From Ligula intestinalis (taxonomy: Eukaryota > Platyhelminthes > Cestoda > Diphyllobothriidea > Diphyllobothriidae), in assembly GCA_036362985.1 (NCBI GenBank), contig JAYGXS010000007.1, forward strand, positions 6,136,579-6,200,578: a DNA stretch of 64,000 bases. The letters are read 5' to 3'. Shown piece after piece: positions 31,091 through 44,694 of the stretch. The notes below the pieces were generated by a model. It was not told the origin of the DNA and did not search any database. It saw only the letters and a program-made list of their open reading frames with translations. The position numbers and the translations under genes were made by a program. The stretch's first letter is position 1. The number at the start of each line of letters is the position of its first letter.

Positions 31091-34000
31091 TATATGAAAA
31101 ATGGAGTCATATCAACTGATCGCTAGTGCTCCTTGATTAGTTGTGTTAATCAAATAACGTACAAGACCTACGACGTTTGACCCAACATGATGTCCGCTCT
31201 GTCGTTTGCTCTCCTTCGCTCTTATAAGGTGGCTACTAACCGAGTTTCCAAAGAATATATACGCAGGTCAGCTAGAGGCAAGTTCAACCAAGGCTACTGC
31301 TGTTCAAAGACCAATGACATGGCTGTGCTCTGCATAGTCTTGGAAACGGCATGTCGACAGTTTTGCACAAAGGCTGGCGTTAAGACAGCAGATGCAATGA
31401 CAGCCAACATCAGGCTCTGCGGGGTCGACTCAAACCGGCTTAACTCGAGAAGCCGAAACCAACCGAACACCGGCACATCTGCAGCACAAGACCGTCTTTA
31501 TCAGTTCTGGAGCACGCACAGAAAATACCCCAGTTAACAAAAGGAGGAGTATTTTGTTAGGACGGCCTAACAAACAGCCTTAGCAAGCAGTACCTTGCAA
31601 AGCATAGCCGCACTCCAAGCAGGCTATCGATCGGCCTACACGGGCGGACGTACACAAGCCGTCAATTGATCGATAATTCATAATTTAAACTACAGTCATC
31701 CACTGAGCCAACAACCAATGGGACCGGCCACTATTTCAGAAGAGAATTTTATTGGTTCGTGGACCTATCTTGCACACGTTCGTTTCCCTACATTTGTTGT
31801 ACCTCGAACACGCCGGGACTTCCGCATTCTGCACACTTCCTGTTGTGTTCTCTCTTTGGGGTCTCACATGAGGCGTAGTTAGACGGCGAATATTTCGGCC
31901 TGGGCGTCCGTTACAGCATATTTCTCTGGTCGTGACAAGAAATTTAAACGCGAGTATTCACACCAACTTATGTAAACACAATAGCCACCAGACAGTGCAG
32001 AGGAAGGCCGCGTTTATCTCAAACTCGATCGGTAGCCTTAGTGACCAACAGAAGTTGTGAGTGGACCTGACAAAGCCTGATGTTGAGCGTACACCTCTGC
32101 TTGGAGGTCTGCCTCCGCCTAACTATAGTAAGAGGTAAGCACATTCACATTGCAGTGAGTCTGCATCATGAAATTTGCCGAATAACTAATAAAAGAATCT
32201 CTGTCACACTGTGACAGGCACATATTAATTTCCAGTAAAATAACACGTTCCAGTCTAAGCGTAGTTTTCTCCCGCCTACGTCAAGTTTATAACCTACAGG
32301 GCGTTAACCCGTGGAATGCCACCTAGCGGAAGTAGACGGGGATGCTTAATTGTGTTGTCGGGCGAGCAAATAGCAGTATGTGCCAGCTCCGTTAATTGCA
32401 AGCTAACACCCTCTAGATGTCTCTTTTGTTGTAAATGTAGCCTAGTCCTAGGTGTCACCGCCTAATTACGTCTTGTGTGAGTCCCCAGGGAAGAACACGA
32501 CAAGAAGAGCGCAAGATTAAAAGTTTCTTAGCGTAATTAGTACACTATATTTAAGGTAAACCAACGCGTGTACAGCCATGTTCACGGGATCAATAATATA
32601 CTGTCCTAGCGCTTGTAGCGACACGGTTGGCTTGTCAGAATCGTAGCCTGGCCACAGCTTAAAATTATTGATTGATTGCCAGTTTGCGTTCGACGCGTAT
32701 AGGCGGATCGATGGCCTGCCGTGAGCGCGGCTCGCTGCCTGTCTGCTCCCGTGTTCGTTAAGGCTGCTCCTAACATCTTTATATGTTTTCACTTATTAAA
32801 AGAAATGTGTTTATTCATAATTTTGGCCCGGTCCTCCTCCTCCTCTGTCGGCCACCCCCCAGTTTTTATTCTGCATTATTTTAGGTTGAAAAGGAAGTCT
32901 AACATACCCTTCTGCGAAATGATGCTCTTCGATGACTTATCCTTTAACATCCGCGATGTCGGTAGCCTGGGTGTCCACACCGTTACTGTGCGCAACGGTG
33001 TCGACGAGCATGTCCTCCGAAATGCCCTCGTGGATTTTGCCAAGCATTCAAATGCACCCACGCAACCCTAAGCCAACATATGCCAGATTTTTCTTCCGAC
33101 TTTTGGGGAGTGACACCCGTGGACTAGATTGCGCCTTCTCTACTCTGTCTTTCACTTAAACGTGACAACTCACCAGCGCCATTTTGCTCTTACCATTTTA
33201 TTTTGAGTAGCTCCCTCTCTTTATTTCAAGAACTTTATTCGTTCTGACAAGTTCATTTTTTCTGTCTTGACCAATAAACGGGAACTGTTCCTACCTAGGT
33301 CCATTCTTATTAATAGGTTAAATAGATAAATACAGAGAAAATGGCTAACAAAGGATCGTCGAGGGGCTAACTTCTTTTTGCATATATTTTCAGTGGAACT
33401 AATAGCCGAAGTGGCCAATATGAAGGACTAGGTGCTGCGACCTGCGGTCTTCGATGACATTTAATCTCTCTTCACTATTGTCTACACAAACTTTAGTTCG
33501 CTATCAGTACTTTCGTCGGGCAAAGCAATCGCATTTTCGCGAACCAGTACATCTCATAAGCTGCCACGGATATCCATGCTCCTTAATGTTTACGTCACTT
33601 CCTTTTTATCATCTATATCTGCCCGTTGCTATCATGGCGGTGAAACTAAACCGAAGGAAGGATATTGCTGAATCGATTACTATCAAGGCGACGGAGCGCA
33701 TGCCTGATCCTGTGATATGGCAACCCCTCGTGATGCCTGCTCTAGGGACCCTCGACCAGTGTAGTTGATATTAGATTGTCCTGGGCCACAGTATTTAAAG
33801 GACGCGTGGATTCGAACTTCGACTGATCAGTAACCTACCAAGTCCTTGTTTCGCAGTGTTGTTTAGAATTTTGTGTGCAAACCACATCTTTATATGGCGA
33901 CGCTCTATTAACATCGTGGAAGAACTCATGGGAATGTGCGTGGTCCAGGTGTTAACTCGGTCAGTTTTATCCTTTACCCAAGCAAGTTACCGGCAGCATT

Positions 34001-34559
34001 CAACTGCTAAGTATAAAAGATTAATTTTTGCGTATTGTTGCAATTGCAGCATCTCGATTCGAGCCATGTTCGTAGGCTCGGAGGACTACGTATTGAAATG
34101 AAGACTGTGTTACCTCGAGGCAGTGCACGCGCGGGGTATCGTCGAAATTGTTGGACTACCGGTTTTGTGTTTAAAATTACTTCTGTCGTGTAGGTGGTCA
34201 CTGGCGAGGAAGACATTGTAAGACTGTTATTTAAATATTAAATGGTTCGATCTGGTCCAGGAATCTCGGAAGTATGCCACCGTGTTACGAGCCCTAGAGA
34301 ACAGACTTCTAGCAGCCACAAGGAAATTCGGAATGCAAGCATTCGTCGTCCGCCAAAGAAACTAAAGTTATTTCTGGGTCAATGGCTCCGGAAAATACCC
34401 CCAAGGCGAAAAGTATATTGTCACCTTGGAGATACGGAAGTGATGATTAGCCGTGGGCACTCATACACCGGGGATTAATTTTGGTACTCTAGACAGGAGT
34501 GAGTTTGTCCCCGATTAACAGTTAAATTGACATTTGTAAAGTTTACTGTGAGATGAGTG
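31091..34559. other. No gene seen
   Basis: About 3.5 kb without recognisable coding, RNA genes or repeats shared within the window. Open frames at 31187-31537 (116 aa), 32721-33071 and 33454-33768 lack any known motif and I do not call them genes. Confidence 0.5.
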
Positions 34560-35000
34560 ATAGGACCAACGCTTAGTACCTAATGGACGTTTGTATGAAA
34601 TGCGGCCAAACGGGGAAGTTTACTAACAAGTCGACGTGATTGCAGCCCTTGTTATTAATGTCTACCATAATTAATCGCCACAAGGAGATATGCAGCATAA
34701 AATTGGACTCCATCTAAAGAAAACAGCGGTTAATTGAAGAGTGTGATGTTTTGGACACGCTCCTCGTCGGTCGTCGCTCCGGCAACGTTACTTCGGAGTG
34801 TCGAAGAGGGGATTAACTTAAAACCTGACTCGACACATGAAAATGATTTCTTAACTTACGATCTTCGTCGCTGGCGAAGAAAATGAATTTAACTGTTGAT
34901 GTCTACTGACGTAGATCGTCACGTATGGGAATACAGATCGTGACATATTTGAGGCCGACTAGATCAGACCTAATCACAGTCATAACATTAAGTGCGACCT
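34560..35000 (+). pseudogene. RTE-like LINE C-terminal remnant
   Basis: Near 34740-34990 the frames read VMFWTRSSSVVAPATLLRSV, KPDSTHENDF, YDLRRWRRK and VDRHVWEYRS, aligning with RWFRHVLRR, RRWRRDWVELS and HRHAWR at the end of the RTE-like ORF at 24250-24560. Strongly decayed. Confidence 0.5.
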
Positions 35001-35959
35001 GGCTAGAGTAGAGGCGCCGAGAATTCATCCCAGACCGTCTCATATTACTGCTTGCAGCCAAATTCGCAAACTTTGTCCAACCAATTTTCTTCGCACCAAG
35101 CTAACAACTGATTTTGCCAGAACGCAGAAAAAATTGAATCGGTATTAATATCACAACATAAAGTAAACGAAGTTACAAACACGGGATGTGGTGAAGTATT
35201 GCACAACAATTAGTTGATAATTGCACAAGATTGGTTGCCAAAATGATCGGACAACTCCATAGGACTAGGCGCGTAACAAGCAGTAGAGATCAGCATATCA
35301 AGCACAGGCACTTCAGGCGATGGGCTAATATTTGCAGTTAGGCAAACTATTAACCTACAGGCCATTCATCGCTAACAATTCTGACAGTAGTGTTCCGTAA
35401 AGCCGGCCCAAATAGCGGGTTCATTTGCGCCATAAATGTCATGAGCCAACTAAAGGCGATATATATGGATAAAAAGATCTTACAAGAGGTAGCAACAAAC
35501 GGACGTCATTATAACCATCGTCTGTATTACACTGCGAAATAAGAATAAAAATGCGGAACTTACCTGCGTTGTGGACCTTTAGGTATTATAAGTGGCACAC
35601 CACAGCCAATTAACACCCACACGATGGACACAACCGTTAGGGGGACCTCGTAACCCATAAAATCCACCCGAAAACCAAATCAAAAAATATGGTGCAAATA
35701 GGTGAAGTTAAACACGACGAATTTTGGTTCAGATTATTCAGATTAGCGAAGAGCGTAAACACAACCCCTTGTTTACAGGCACTAAGAATAAGGGTATCCA
35801 ACATAGCTATAAATACTACGAGTTAGCTACTCGCATCTGACCATAAACCGGGGTCAAATTTGAGACAAAGTGGAAGATTTCTATAAATTGATCTATTCAA
35901 GAGAAGAAACGACTTTTAGTCTTTGTATTGATTATACAAATCATATCTATTAGCATCGT
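35001..35959. other. No gene seen
   Basis: AT-rich; may include the 5' UTR of LINE family B. Confidence 0.45.
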
Positions 35960-35981
35960 TTCATTTGGAACCATTACAAAT

Positions 35982-36793
35982 TTCAAGTGTCCCACGTGCA
36001 ACAATAATGTTACTGGCAGTATTAAGGCCGTGCTCTGCGCTTTATGTAACAGATGGGAGCACATAAAATGCGCAAAATAGCCCCTGAAGTCTACGAAGTC
36101 TTGAAAAACTACGACTCAGAAGGGCTAGTGCCCTTTTGTTATGCGTACAAAAGTAGTATCCTTGGCGAGGACGCTGCGGACACCCCCACCGATACAACAG
36201 ATACAATAGCGGTACCGGATAAGACGCCAATAGAAAAGCTGAAAAACGGAGACCCATTTCTCGTGCTATCTAATACAGAAATCGATGAAAATGCAGAGTG
36301 GACCACACCGAAACCCGCAAAAAAGAAGGCCGAGCTACACGAACTGCCGAAGGCTTCTACGTCGAAGGTTTCTGCATCGGCATCTAAGGCGTCAAAAGAA
36401 ACAAAGGACCCAAATGATATAAAGAAATCGCTTCTCTTCTTCAATGTGCCAGAATCTGACGGAGTAGATACAGAAACACGTGTGCAACACGACTCTAAAG
36501 AAATAAAACAAATCACCCTTAAAATGCTGGATCCAAGTGATGAACAGGTATCAATTTTAAGCCTTTATAGACGTGGTGCAAAATCGGCAGATGGCGGACG
36601 ACCTAGACCACTGAAGGCGGTTTTTAAGTCCGACCACATCCCTGAAATAACGCTGACCCGTGGTTGGAGACTTGAAGGCTTGAATATATCGATGCGGGCA
36701 GATCTGTCCCCTGAGGACAGAAAAAACAACGTAGAGCTGTCGATGAACTCAAAGAATGTCGTGCCGCTGGGAAGAAAGACCTACGCATTATAA
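35982..36793 (+). pseudogene. LINE family B ORF1, PHD-like finger and RNA-binding region, one frameshift
   Basis: Opens with FKCPTCNNNVTGSIKAVLCA and LCNRWEHIKCAK, a Cys4-His-Cys pattern like the PHD/esterase-type fingers of CR1 ORF1. At 36072-36075 one A is missing in an A run, shifting to the frame that runs on as IAPEVYEVLKNYDSEGLVPF, CYAYKSSI (relatives have CYACK). A Lys/Ser/Ala-rich linker follows, then KSLLFFNVPESDGVDTE, which looks like the start of an RRM-like or L1-type nucleic-acid-binding domain, VSILSLYRRGAK, LKAVFKSD and SPEDRKNNVELS. ORF1 proteins of such LINEs bind element RNA. Confidence 0.7.
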
Positions 36794-39692
36794 ATTTTTG
36801 GGTTGTCCAGAAGAGGAGACCTCTCTTCAAACCATTGCTAGTAATGGCCCAGGAAGCTCGGATAGAGTTATGGGCATTCTACTGATAAATGCGCAAAGCC
36901 TGCTCAACAAACTGTCTGAATTACATGTAATTATCGCACAAAAGCGCCCTGCGATTATTGCGGCGACAGAGACCTGGCTATTTGAATCCGTAACGGATAG
37001 TGAGATCAGTGTGCCTGGTTACCGAGTGTTCCGTTGCGACCGTAAGGATAGGATACATGGAGGTGTCTTGTTATATGCGACCGATGGGCTCATTGTAACA
37101 CTGTTAGAACGCACACGCACGGAAGACACTCGGATTGAACAACTCTGGGTGTCAGTCAAGGCTGCTACTGGTGCAACCACAACCATAGGTGTTAGATACC
37201 AAAGTCCTCAAGCCGACGGTATAAACTGGTTGACTACAGTCAAAAAGTATGCCAAAAGGTCGTGGGTCTGTATTGTCGGTGATTTTAACTGCCCACATAT
37301 CAACTGGGCTCATCTGAACATCGAAGGTCCTGCCTTTGAAACGGAGAACGCGTTGTTGGAAATGACAAACGAAACCCATCTTGCACAACATGTTGCCCAG
37401 CCTACGCGGATAGCCGACTTGGGTATGGCATTCTGTCTGGACTTTATATTCACAAATGGGCACACAAAAGTATCTGATGCTCGGGTCTCCGCACCCCTAG
37501 GCACCAGTGATCATGCTACTGTTTTCGCAGCACTCCACATAACGGGATCGCCGTCAACGCGTAGATGCTACAAACCGGCATACTGGAAGACTGACTACGA
37601 TGAAATGAGACAGAGCGTTAGGAACCTATCCTGGGAACCGAGTAGCTCGGCCGATGTAGAAGAACGCTGGAGAGTGATTCGTGGGAATATCTTGCGACTC
37701 TGTACTGATTTTGTCCCCTTTACGCTCTGTGGACGGGCAGCATGTTGACCCCCATGGATGGATGGTGAGACGAAACGCAAGTTCAAGGCCAGAAAACATG
37801 CCTACAAAGCCTTCATGATCCTAAAAACTACCGAAGCCAAAACAAAATACAAAGCACTCAGAGATAAATGCAAACGTATGATGAGGGCAATAAAAGTAGC
37901 ATACGAAGAGGATCTGCTGAAAAACGTTGACACTCAACCGAATCGATTCTACTCGTTGCTAAAGAGAAAGCGTCGTGAAAGCCCGGGCATCCAGGGTCTC
38001 CACAATACAGATGGTGTGCTCGAGACAGGTGAGTTATGTATGGCTTAACATCTAGCTCAACAATACTCTACTGTTTACTTGCCACCAGCGCTCGACCGAG
38101 AGGATTTTGAGATCCATGACCAAATGGAAAACGGCATGCTCATCACCATTGAAGATGTGTAGAATGCACTAAGTAGGTTGATACCTACTAAGGCTGCTGG
38201 ACCCAACAATCTCAATCCGAAGGTAATTAGCGAGCTAGCTTCTATAATCGCATCAAGCATCAAAGCACTGTTTCGCTGTACGCTTGAAACTGCAACGGTG
38301 CCAGATGACTGGAAACAGAGTATAATAACTCCGAGGTACAAGGGTGGCGATCGTTTACTCCCCCAGAATTATCGACCAGTCAGCCTGACCTCGGTGTTTG
38401 TGAAAGTACTCGAAAACTTCATCTGTTGCGAAATCGATGCTCACATTGGGCCAGCCACAATCCTACCAACAGAACAGCATGGCTTTGTTAAGGGCAAATC
38501 GTGTACCACAAACCTCATGGTGGCACGTGAAGCCTGGTGCGAAGCCAAAGAAAAACGACTGCCGGTTCATGCAGCCTTAATCGATCTTAGCAAGGCGTTT
38601 GATAAAATCGATCACGTGCTTCTCCTAAACAAGCTCAGTAACACGCCGGTACCTAGAACGGTCATCAAATGGATCAAGGGGTATCTATTCGGTAGACAAT
38701 GCCAGGTCAGAGTTGGCGAAGGGTGTTCCTCGGCGTTTGAGGCTCGTAGTGGAGTACCACAAGGGTCGGTGCTGGGTCCCAGACTGTTTTCAACATACGT
38801 CGCGGATATCCCATCAAGATGTGCATCCCCATGCCTTCTGTTCGCGGGCGACCTGAAGGTATGGCGTGTCATACGCAACGCCGAAGACACAATGATGTTC
38901 CAAAATGATCTCGATGTGATCCACGAGTGGTCAATAGAGATCAAGGTACCGGTAAACGTGACCAAATCGAACTTGTTTATAATTGGGAGAGACCGGGACC
39001 ACCTGCACTATACAATGGGAAACATGAAACTGGCCGCTGTTAGGCGTACTCTAGACTTGCGCGTTATCATCCAGGACGACCTCAAGACCCGAAAACAATC
39101 AACTTTGGCGAGACGCAAGGGGCTAGCGCTACTTTGGATGTCCAAAAGAGCATTCACGTCCAGGTCCATGCAGATATTCCGTAAGGTCATGGTCACGTTT
39201 ATTCGACCGATCATGGAGTATGGATCGTCCGCTTAGTTTCCGTGTACGAAGAGCGAAATGACTGACATCAAATATGTTCAACGATTGGGGTCAAGAATGG
39301 TGCCCGAAGTGAGAAAGCTGACCCATCCGGAGCGCTATAAATCACTGGACCTGTTTACCCTCGAATTTCGACGCTCCAGAGGCGACCAAATCATGATGTA
39401 CAAAGTGATCGTCTGCGGCGACATACCGGAGGTGGCAGAGTACTTCAAACTAGCCGTTGACATGCCCACACAAGGACACTGCTTCAAACTGGTGGTACAA
39501 CGGACAGATGGCCTCCCGCACGTCTACCGGCTCTCAAGGCGCGCTGTGAATGCATGGAACAATCTCCCCCGGACGTTGTTGCTGCCGACACAATTGTCGC
39601 ATTCAAGAAGAAATAAGATGCCCTATTTGAAACATGATCTGAATCGTTCACGGGAGTGCCCTTGCTTTGGCGGGGGGATTGGTCTAACCTGA
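36756..39692 (+). pseudogene. LINE family B ORF2 (endonuclease plus reverse transcriptase), four nonsense codons
   Basis: One frame of 979 codons with stops TGA at 37746, TAA at 38046, TAG at 38160 and TAG at 39234, and no frameshift. The endonuclease shows ILLINAQSLLNKL, AATETWLF, HGGVLLYA, VGDFNCPHINW and TSDHATV. The RT shows AAGPNNLNPKVISELA, NYRPVSLTSVFVKVLE, EQHGFVKGKSCTTNL, LIDLSKAFDKIDH and SGVPQGSVLGPRLFSTYVAD. The catalytic box reads FAGD instead of F/YADD, so one essential Asp is replaced by Gly. The C-terminal part has IRPIMEYGSS, VQRLGSRMVPEVR and RAVNAWNNLP. All four stops are one transition away from Gln, Arg or Trp codons. Confidence 0.85.
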
Positions 39693-39757
39693 AAACTCCC
39701 ACATGTCCGGTGATTGCAAAGAAGGGGTGCCCACGGATCCGTTCCCTACCCTCTACT

Positions 39758-39781
39758 GATGAAACATGAAACATGAAATGA
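39758..39781 (+). repeat. 3' terminal short repeat of LINE family B
   Basis: gatgaaacatgaaacatgaaa-type heptamer repeat, about three units, typical of CR1-like 3' ends that lack poly(A). Confidence 0.6.
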
Positions 39782-41022
39782 TCTCTCAAAATGCATCGCT
39801 TATTCTATCTTAATTTCATTAGAGTGAAGTGTTAATATGAAATTCGGAATAACCTAAGGTGTATTCAAATGAATCAATGTATCTCAGGTTGAGGCGGAAA
39901 ATCAAACTAAAGGCAATCTAAAGGAAATAACAAGATTGAACACACTCTATGTTGCAGTCGGGCCCATCAATGGGGCCTAAATTGTGCGCTCATACACTTT
40001 CGCACCGAAAGTGTCCCTCCTTTGTTTTTTTGTCATCTAGTCGGCAGACTCGGCAACGAGCAAGGGTGTATGCTGGCGCAGCTCTGACACTTAGGTGATA
40101 TTTTCGTGACCTCTGCGATATCCTACTCATGTGACCCTTAGGACATTGATAAAAACCACGATGGACTCCTCCTGACACGTTTTAAGCAGTCTCAGCATCA
40201 GGCCATCGTATCTAGCATATAATTTCCTCTCACGAACGACAGTGCTTCTGCTTAAATACGTCAAATGGTTTTCAAAGATCTAGAATTTCCGAGCAATGCC
40301 TATGGAGTTTTTTGTACTGTCTGCACTTCTTACCCAGTTCCATTTAGTGGTATTGTCACCCTTTTTGAATGTTCCGTTGAACCAATTTATTTCAAAGATG
40401 CTCTGTACCAATACGGAGTTTGAAGACATTTTCCTTTATTTCCCTTTATAAACTTGACGTGACCTGACTTTTGTCCAACAAACTAGCGTAAAATAAATGG
40501 AAAACAGATTAAAAAATAAACTAATTGAGCAAGTATAAACAACCTTTGCTTTCTTTGCAGCCATTCCTTAAACATTTCCTTGCAGTTTCTGCGCCGTATC
40601 AGCATATCTTATCATTTTCCAGACTCTTTATCCACTGCGAAATTCAGGGCCTACAGTTAAGGCCTTTAGTGAAGTCGTTGTGTAGATAAGGAGGGACTTA
40701 GGATCTACTGCTGAGCCCAGTAAGCCATAGCACTCTAAATATACAGAATCGGGTGCAGAAGTGCCAATGGGGCTCTCCGCAGCGTGGGGTATAGGAAAAT
40801 TTAAATCCGCTAAACACTGTACATCTGTAGTGCACTTCCTCCACGCCACGCCAGACATGAAGTCTCCTGATTGCAGGGGTCGACATACCTTTTGTTGAGC
40901 TGCAATCTCCGCAACAATATGGTGGTCAATAACACACCCGCATTCGTAGGCTGACTTCAGTCCACCTGGCCATTCGTCTTCAAGGCCGATAACTACATAC
41001 GCTTGAAAAATCCGGACCCACC
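39782..41022 (-). other. No confident gene; uncharacterised 161-codon open frame at 40628-41113
   Basis: The minus-strand frame 40628-41113 is the longest here. It has Cys residues scattered (ECGCVIDHH, LECYGLLG) but no known domain. Its 5' end overlaps the dispersed repeat at 41023-41170, which argues against a real gene start there. I leave it uncalled. Confidence 0.35.
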
Positions 41023-41170
41023 ACCCTGGCAGCCGGACTGGAATCACCTGTGTGTCAAATTCCTCTTTCTTATTCTCCCTTTCCTTCTGTAGAGAATTAA
41101 CTGCACCTACCATTCTGGCCCGTCACCGACTTTACTCCTACAAAGGAACCGGGCCTGAAGATCACACGGA
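41023..41170. repeat. Dispersed repeat shared with the insertion at 23970-24125
   Basis: Shared words in order: ccctggcagccggactg, gtgtcaaa, tattctccc, tccttctg, then gggcctg(a/g)aga. Same orientation in both places. Class unknown. Confidence 0.6.
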
Positions 41171-44100
41171 TACGGGTTTATCCTTATTAACCCAACCCCC
41201 CGCGCTGGACTTTATTCCAGGCTGCGAGATCTTTTGTAGGAATTTTGGATTAGAAAGCGGAACAAAACCCTTATAAAACTTCCCTAGATTCTCGATTCAC
41301 TGCATTTTCCCATTGTATTATTCAGGAGAAAAACTGCTGCGTAAAAGACTAAAAAGAACAGAGCGTGTTCATATTGAAGTTAGTACATGCTGACAGCAAC
41401 CTGTGATGGGGAACTCAGGAGGACTCTTGTGAGAAACGATTGAGAACATTTTCGTTTTTGTTCTAATTTCGGAAAGGGAGGAGGATCTGCTTTATGAACG
41501 AAGACTGATCGGAGGCAAGTTAAGACAAATAACTTTCTTATTTGATCATCCGATTCCAGACAACCTCTCTGAAACCCCGAATCCAAATTTATAGCATAAT
41601 TTACTTTGCAGTTAAGGAGGAAGTAACAAAGGAACTTTGAATGTTTCCAATGCCTCTGCACTATGTCCAATCTTTAGTTTTTTATTGGAACTGTTTGAGC
41701 TTCATAATGACAGTTATTCAGGTGCCATGTTAGTTGAGGGCATTTTCGGAATCAAACCCTTTAAGTTATTGGAACTTCGCGATCTATGCCTATCAGTCTG
41801 TTGTTACACCCTTTATGCCAGAGCAGCCGTTCAAATCAATAATTGTTTTGACCAGCAGCTGATTTTAATATGAAAATTGGTCTAGAGAATTGAGTATGTA
41901 AAGGTCGTGCTCAGAAGACAGTGTGGAAAAAGAGCCGGCTTTCCAAAGAATATATACAAGTAAGATGTATCTCGCAAGTGGTTGCTCCCAAATTCATAGA
42001 TAACTTGAGATTTTAGTCGTAGATACTCACGAATGAAAGGCATGCGCCTATCGGTCAACTTGCCCTTTATCAAAACTTACAAGGAAGCCCTCAACTTGTC
42101 ACTTCCACACTAAGATCAAAAAGCCTAATCATACCTTCTGATCTCACCCTTGTACACCTTGTACTTGCTGCCGCAGTTTAATAGCAAAGATTGAATGATG
42201 AGAAAACCCTGTAGAAGAGAAAATTTGCACAATCATACGTGGCGTATTTAAGCCAAGGCAAGGTCCATCTCAGGCGCTGTGCTGATTAAGCCCACGGTCC
42301 TCGGTTGTTAGTCGAACACAAACAAAGTTCTCTGTTTAGTGTGTAAGTTACGTGCAAGTTAAATGAAGCTATGGTATGATTGAATTAAAACGACAATGGT
42401 GCAACCCAGTCCTATAAAGACTGCACTTATTTCATTTCCACTATTCTTACCTGCTACTGTTTCTGGTGATGGGTTTGAGGGAGAATCCGAAACTTCAGGC
42501 CAATTAATTTAATGTTCAGGCTCTCTCCCTTTACTTTTATTTTTCTTCTTACTCGTCCTCTTCTTGTATTTCTTTTTCTTCTTCCTCTTTTCCTGTTTTC
42601 CTTTTTCTATAATAGCCATTTCCTATTCACTTTATTTTCTATCCAGTTTTTGACTTAGACGCGTGGCGCTCACCGGGTCGTACTTTATCTAGAACTGAAC
42701 GATAGTGCCTTGGAGCTCCGGGTCCATGGCCCACCAAAATTGGGCTTTGCAACGGGCAATCGTTGGGCGCCGACACCTGGGCTTCATATCGCATTTAATA
42801 ATAACGGCTCCCGAGCCCTGCAACTGTCCCTACTTCTCGACAAAAGAGTTTATCAATTATTCATTTTATGATTTTGCTGGAAGATTTGATTATTGGCGTT
42901 GCTTCCACATCGGTTAGGCCCTAGAATGGACCATGCAAGAGGTGCGATAAGTCAACACAAGGGGTAGATTAGGACAGGGCTACCGTTAGCCAGATTGCGC
43001 AGAGGCCGTGCATTCCATAACTCATGCCAAACATTGGGGTGTGCAAGCACACTGAAGCGTAGGTTCAGGGCGCGTTAGCCGCGTGGCCCAATCCCAGAAT
43101 CAGAGGGCTGACGGAACTACTGCACGAATGGTGGCCGAATGAATGAGCTCAGCTTTTTGGACTGCGCTCCCACGGCATGTCAGCCTATTCGTCATTATAA
43201 ATACTTGAACCATCTCGTAACTATTTCAACTAGCTAAAACTCGTGGATTTAAAGGGCTTTAACTGAAGAGATAACTTGAATAATTCGGCAAGGAGAAGCA
43301 GACTGCAATTGCTCTTTTTGCATACAACCCCTATTTTCCTTCCCCTCAGTTGTGATCTGAGCCGACCCTTTGGTGTTTCCATGGAATCCTGCCTCATCGT
43401 GCGCTGACCAAACCTTGTGTAGAATGAGTAGCTGAGTTAGTTTAGCTTTGTCAGCCACTGCGTGTTATCCAATTCCTAGCCATCGTGCCGTGTTTTGTCG
43501 GAGATTTTGTTCGACAAGATTTTGAAGTGCAGCAAAATGAACTGAAGTTTAGGCATGCCTTAGGAACAAGCCATAAGCATTTCTTAATAAGGATCGAATG
43601 CACCAGCAGTTACAATCTTATTAGATTTAATACTGGCCCAGGAAGCAGAGTAATTTGAAATAATGCATTAACTCTATTCGTACGTTATTCCGGGTTCTTC
43701 AAAACCAACAATAAATCCTGTGCATTAATCGTAAAATTTCGTCAGCAGTTCCAAGTTAAGACTTAAAACAGCTCTTTTTATTATCGGAAGTACATGCCTA
43801 TGACTGAATAACAACTTCACAAATGGAGAATTTGGTTTTCGAAAATACCTAACGTAGGACATTACAATAGATTAAGAAACGCCGTGCCAACAGCGATCAC
43901 CGGAGAGCCGCACTGTGATCTGACAGTTCGAATGATGTGGCCTTTAAAATTCGCAAATGAAAGTTTTTATCAGATCGGAAGTTGTTAAGTCACTAGAAGC
44001 ACAATAGGCGAAGATGTTTGGTAGATCCATTTTGCTACTACTGAACTCGTTTAAAGTAGGTGTTCTGGTGATAAAAAAATCTGGAAATGCTGTAGATTAT

Positions 44101-44694
44101 TCGTGGTGGCCATAGACAGGATAGGTACACGATGTCGTTGTTTTGCTTTCGGCGGGGCAACGGTCTAAGGGCGACGTTTCCAAGGTGTTAGGTTCAGCAC
44201 TTGTGCTGCCTTGTGCGGGTCGGCATATGATCTCCAGCTATCCTGTCCTGAGTGTTTGGTCATTTGAGTGGTTTACACAAGGGATTTGTGGTTTTGCTAG
44301 TTTTATAGTTGGGGCAAGTTTTTTCGGCAAGACTGTCTTGTAGAACCGCGTAAATATATATTCCCAACCGTCCTACGAAATTCATGGTTAGAAAATTAAT
44401 GCTTGGTTAACGAGTGAAAATATTTATGCCATTGTGCCGAAAGTGACCAAGGAATATTAAATGAAACCCACATATAGTTGTTTTAATGAGCTAAATAGAA
44501 CACACACCACCAATAAAAAACACCTGTTGCTCAGGCAACTGATGCCTATTGATCGAAATTTGACCTTCTGTTGGCGGACTTTAACGAAAAATGGGAAATC
44601 CCACCTTATATTGACGGAATTCAATGAAAAACGGAAAGTCTCGTTACTGCAAAAAGGAGGTTATTATAAGTCGGAGGCGAGTTGAAACTCTAAA
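41171..44694. other. No gene seen
   Basis: About 3.5 kb without recognisable genes. Contains a pyrimidine-rich stretch of about 95 bp at 42515-42610. Confidence 0.5.
42515..42610 (+). repeat. Polypyrimidine-rich tract
   Basis: Mostly C and T over about 95 bp (ctctctccctttacttttat and onward), low complexity. Confidence 0.7.

Larger units (their letters stand above)
35960..39781 (+). mobile_element. CR1-like LINE family B, near full length
   Basis: Two reading frames in order: ORF1 with a PHD-like finger (35982-36793) and ORF2 with endonuclease and RT (36756-39692), overlapping by 38 bp, then about 90 bp of 3' UTR ending in a TGAAACA-type short repeat (39758-39781). About 3.8 kb in all. The damage is small: one base missing in ORF1 and four nonsense codons in ORF2. 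The exact 5' end is not visible. Confidence 0.8.

Noticed and set aside
31187..31537. 116-codon frame MMSALSFALLRS... as a gene
   Set aside because: No family resemblance on reading, no neighbouring exon or element structure.
40628..41113. 161-codon minus-strand open frame as a host gene
   Set aside because: No domain recognised and its 5' end lies in a dispersed repeat; no splice or promoter support.
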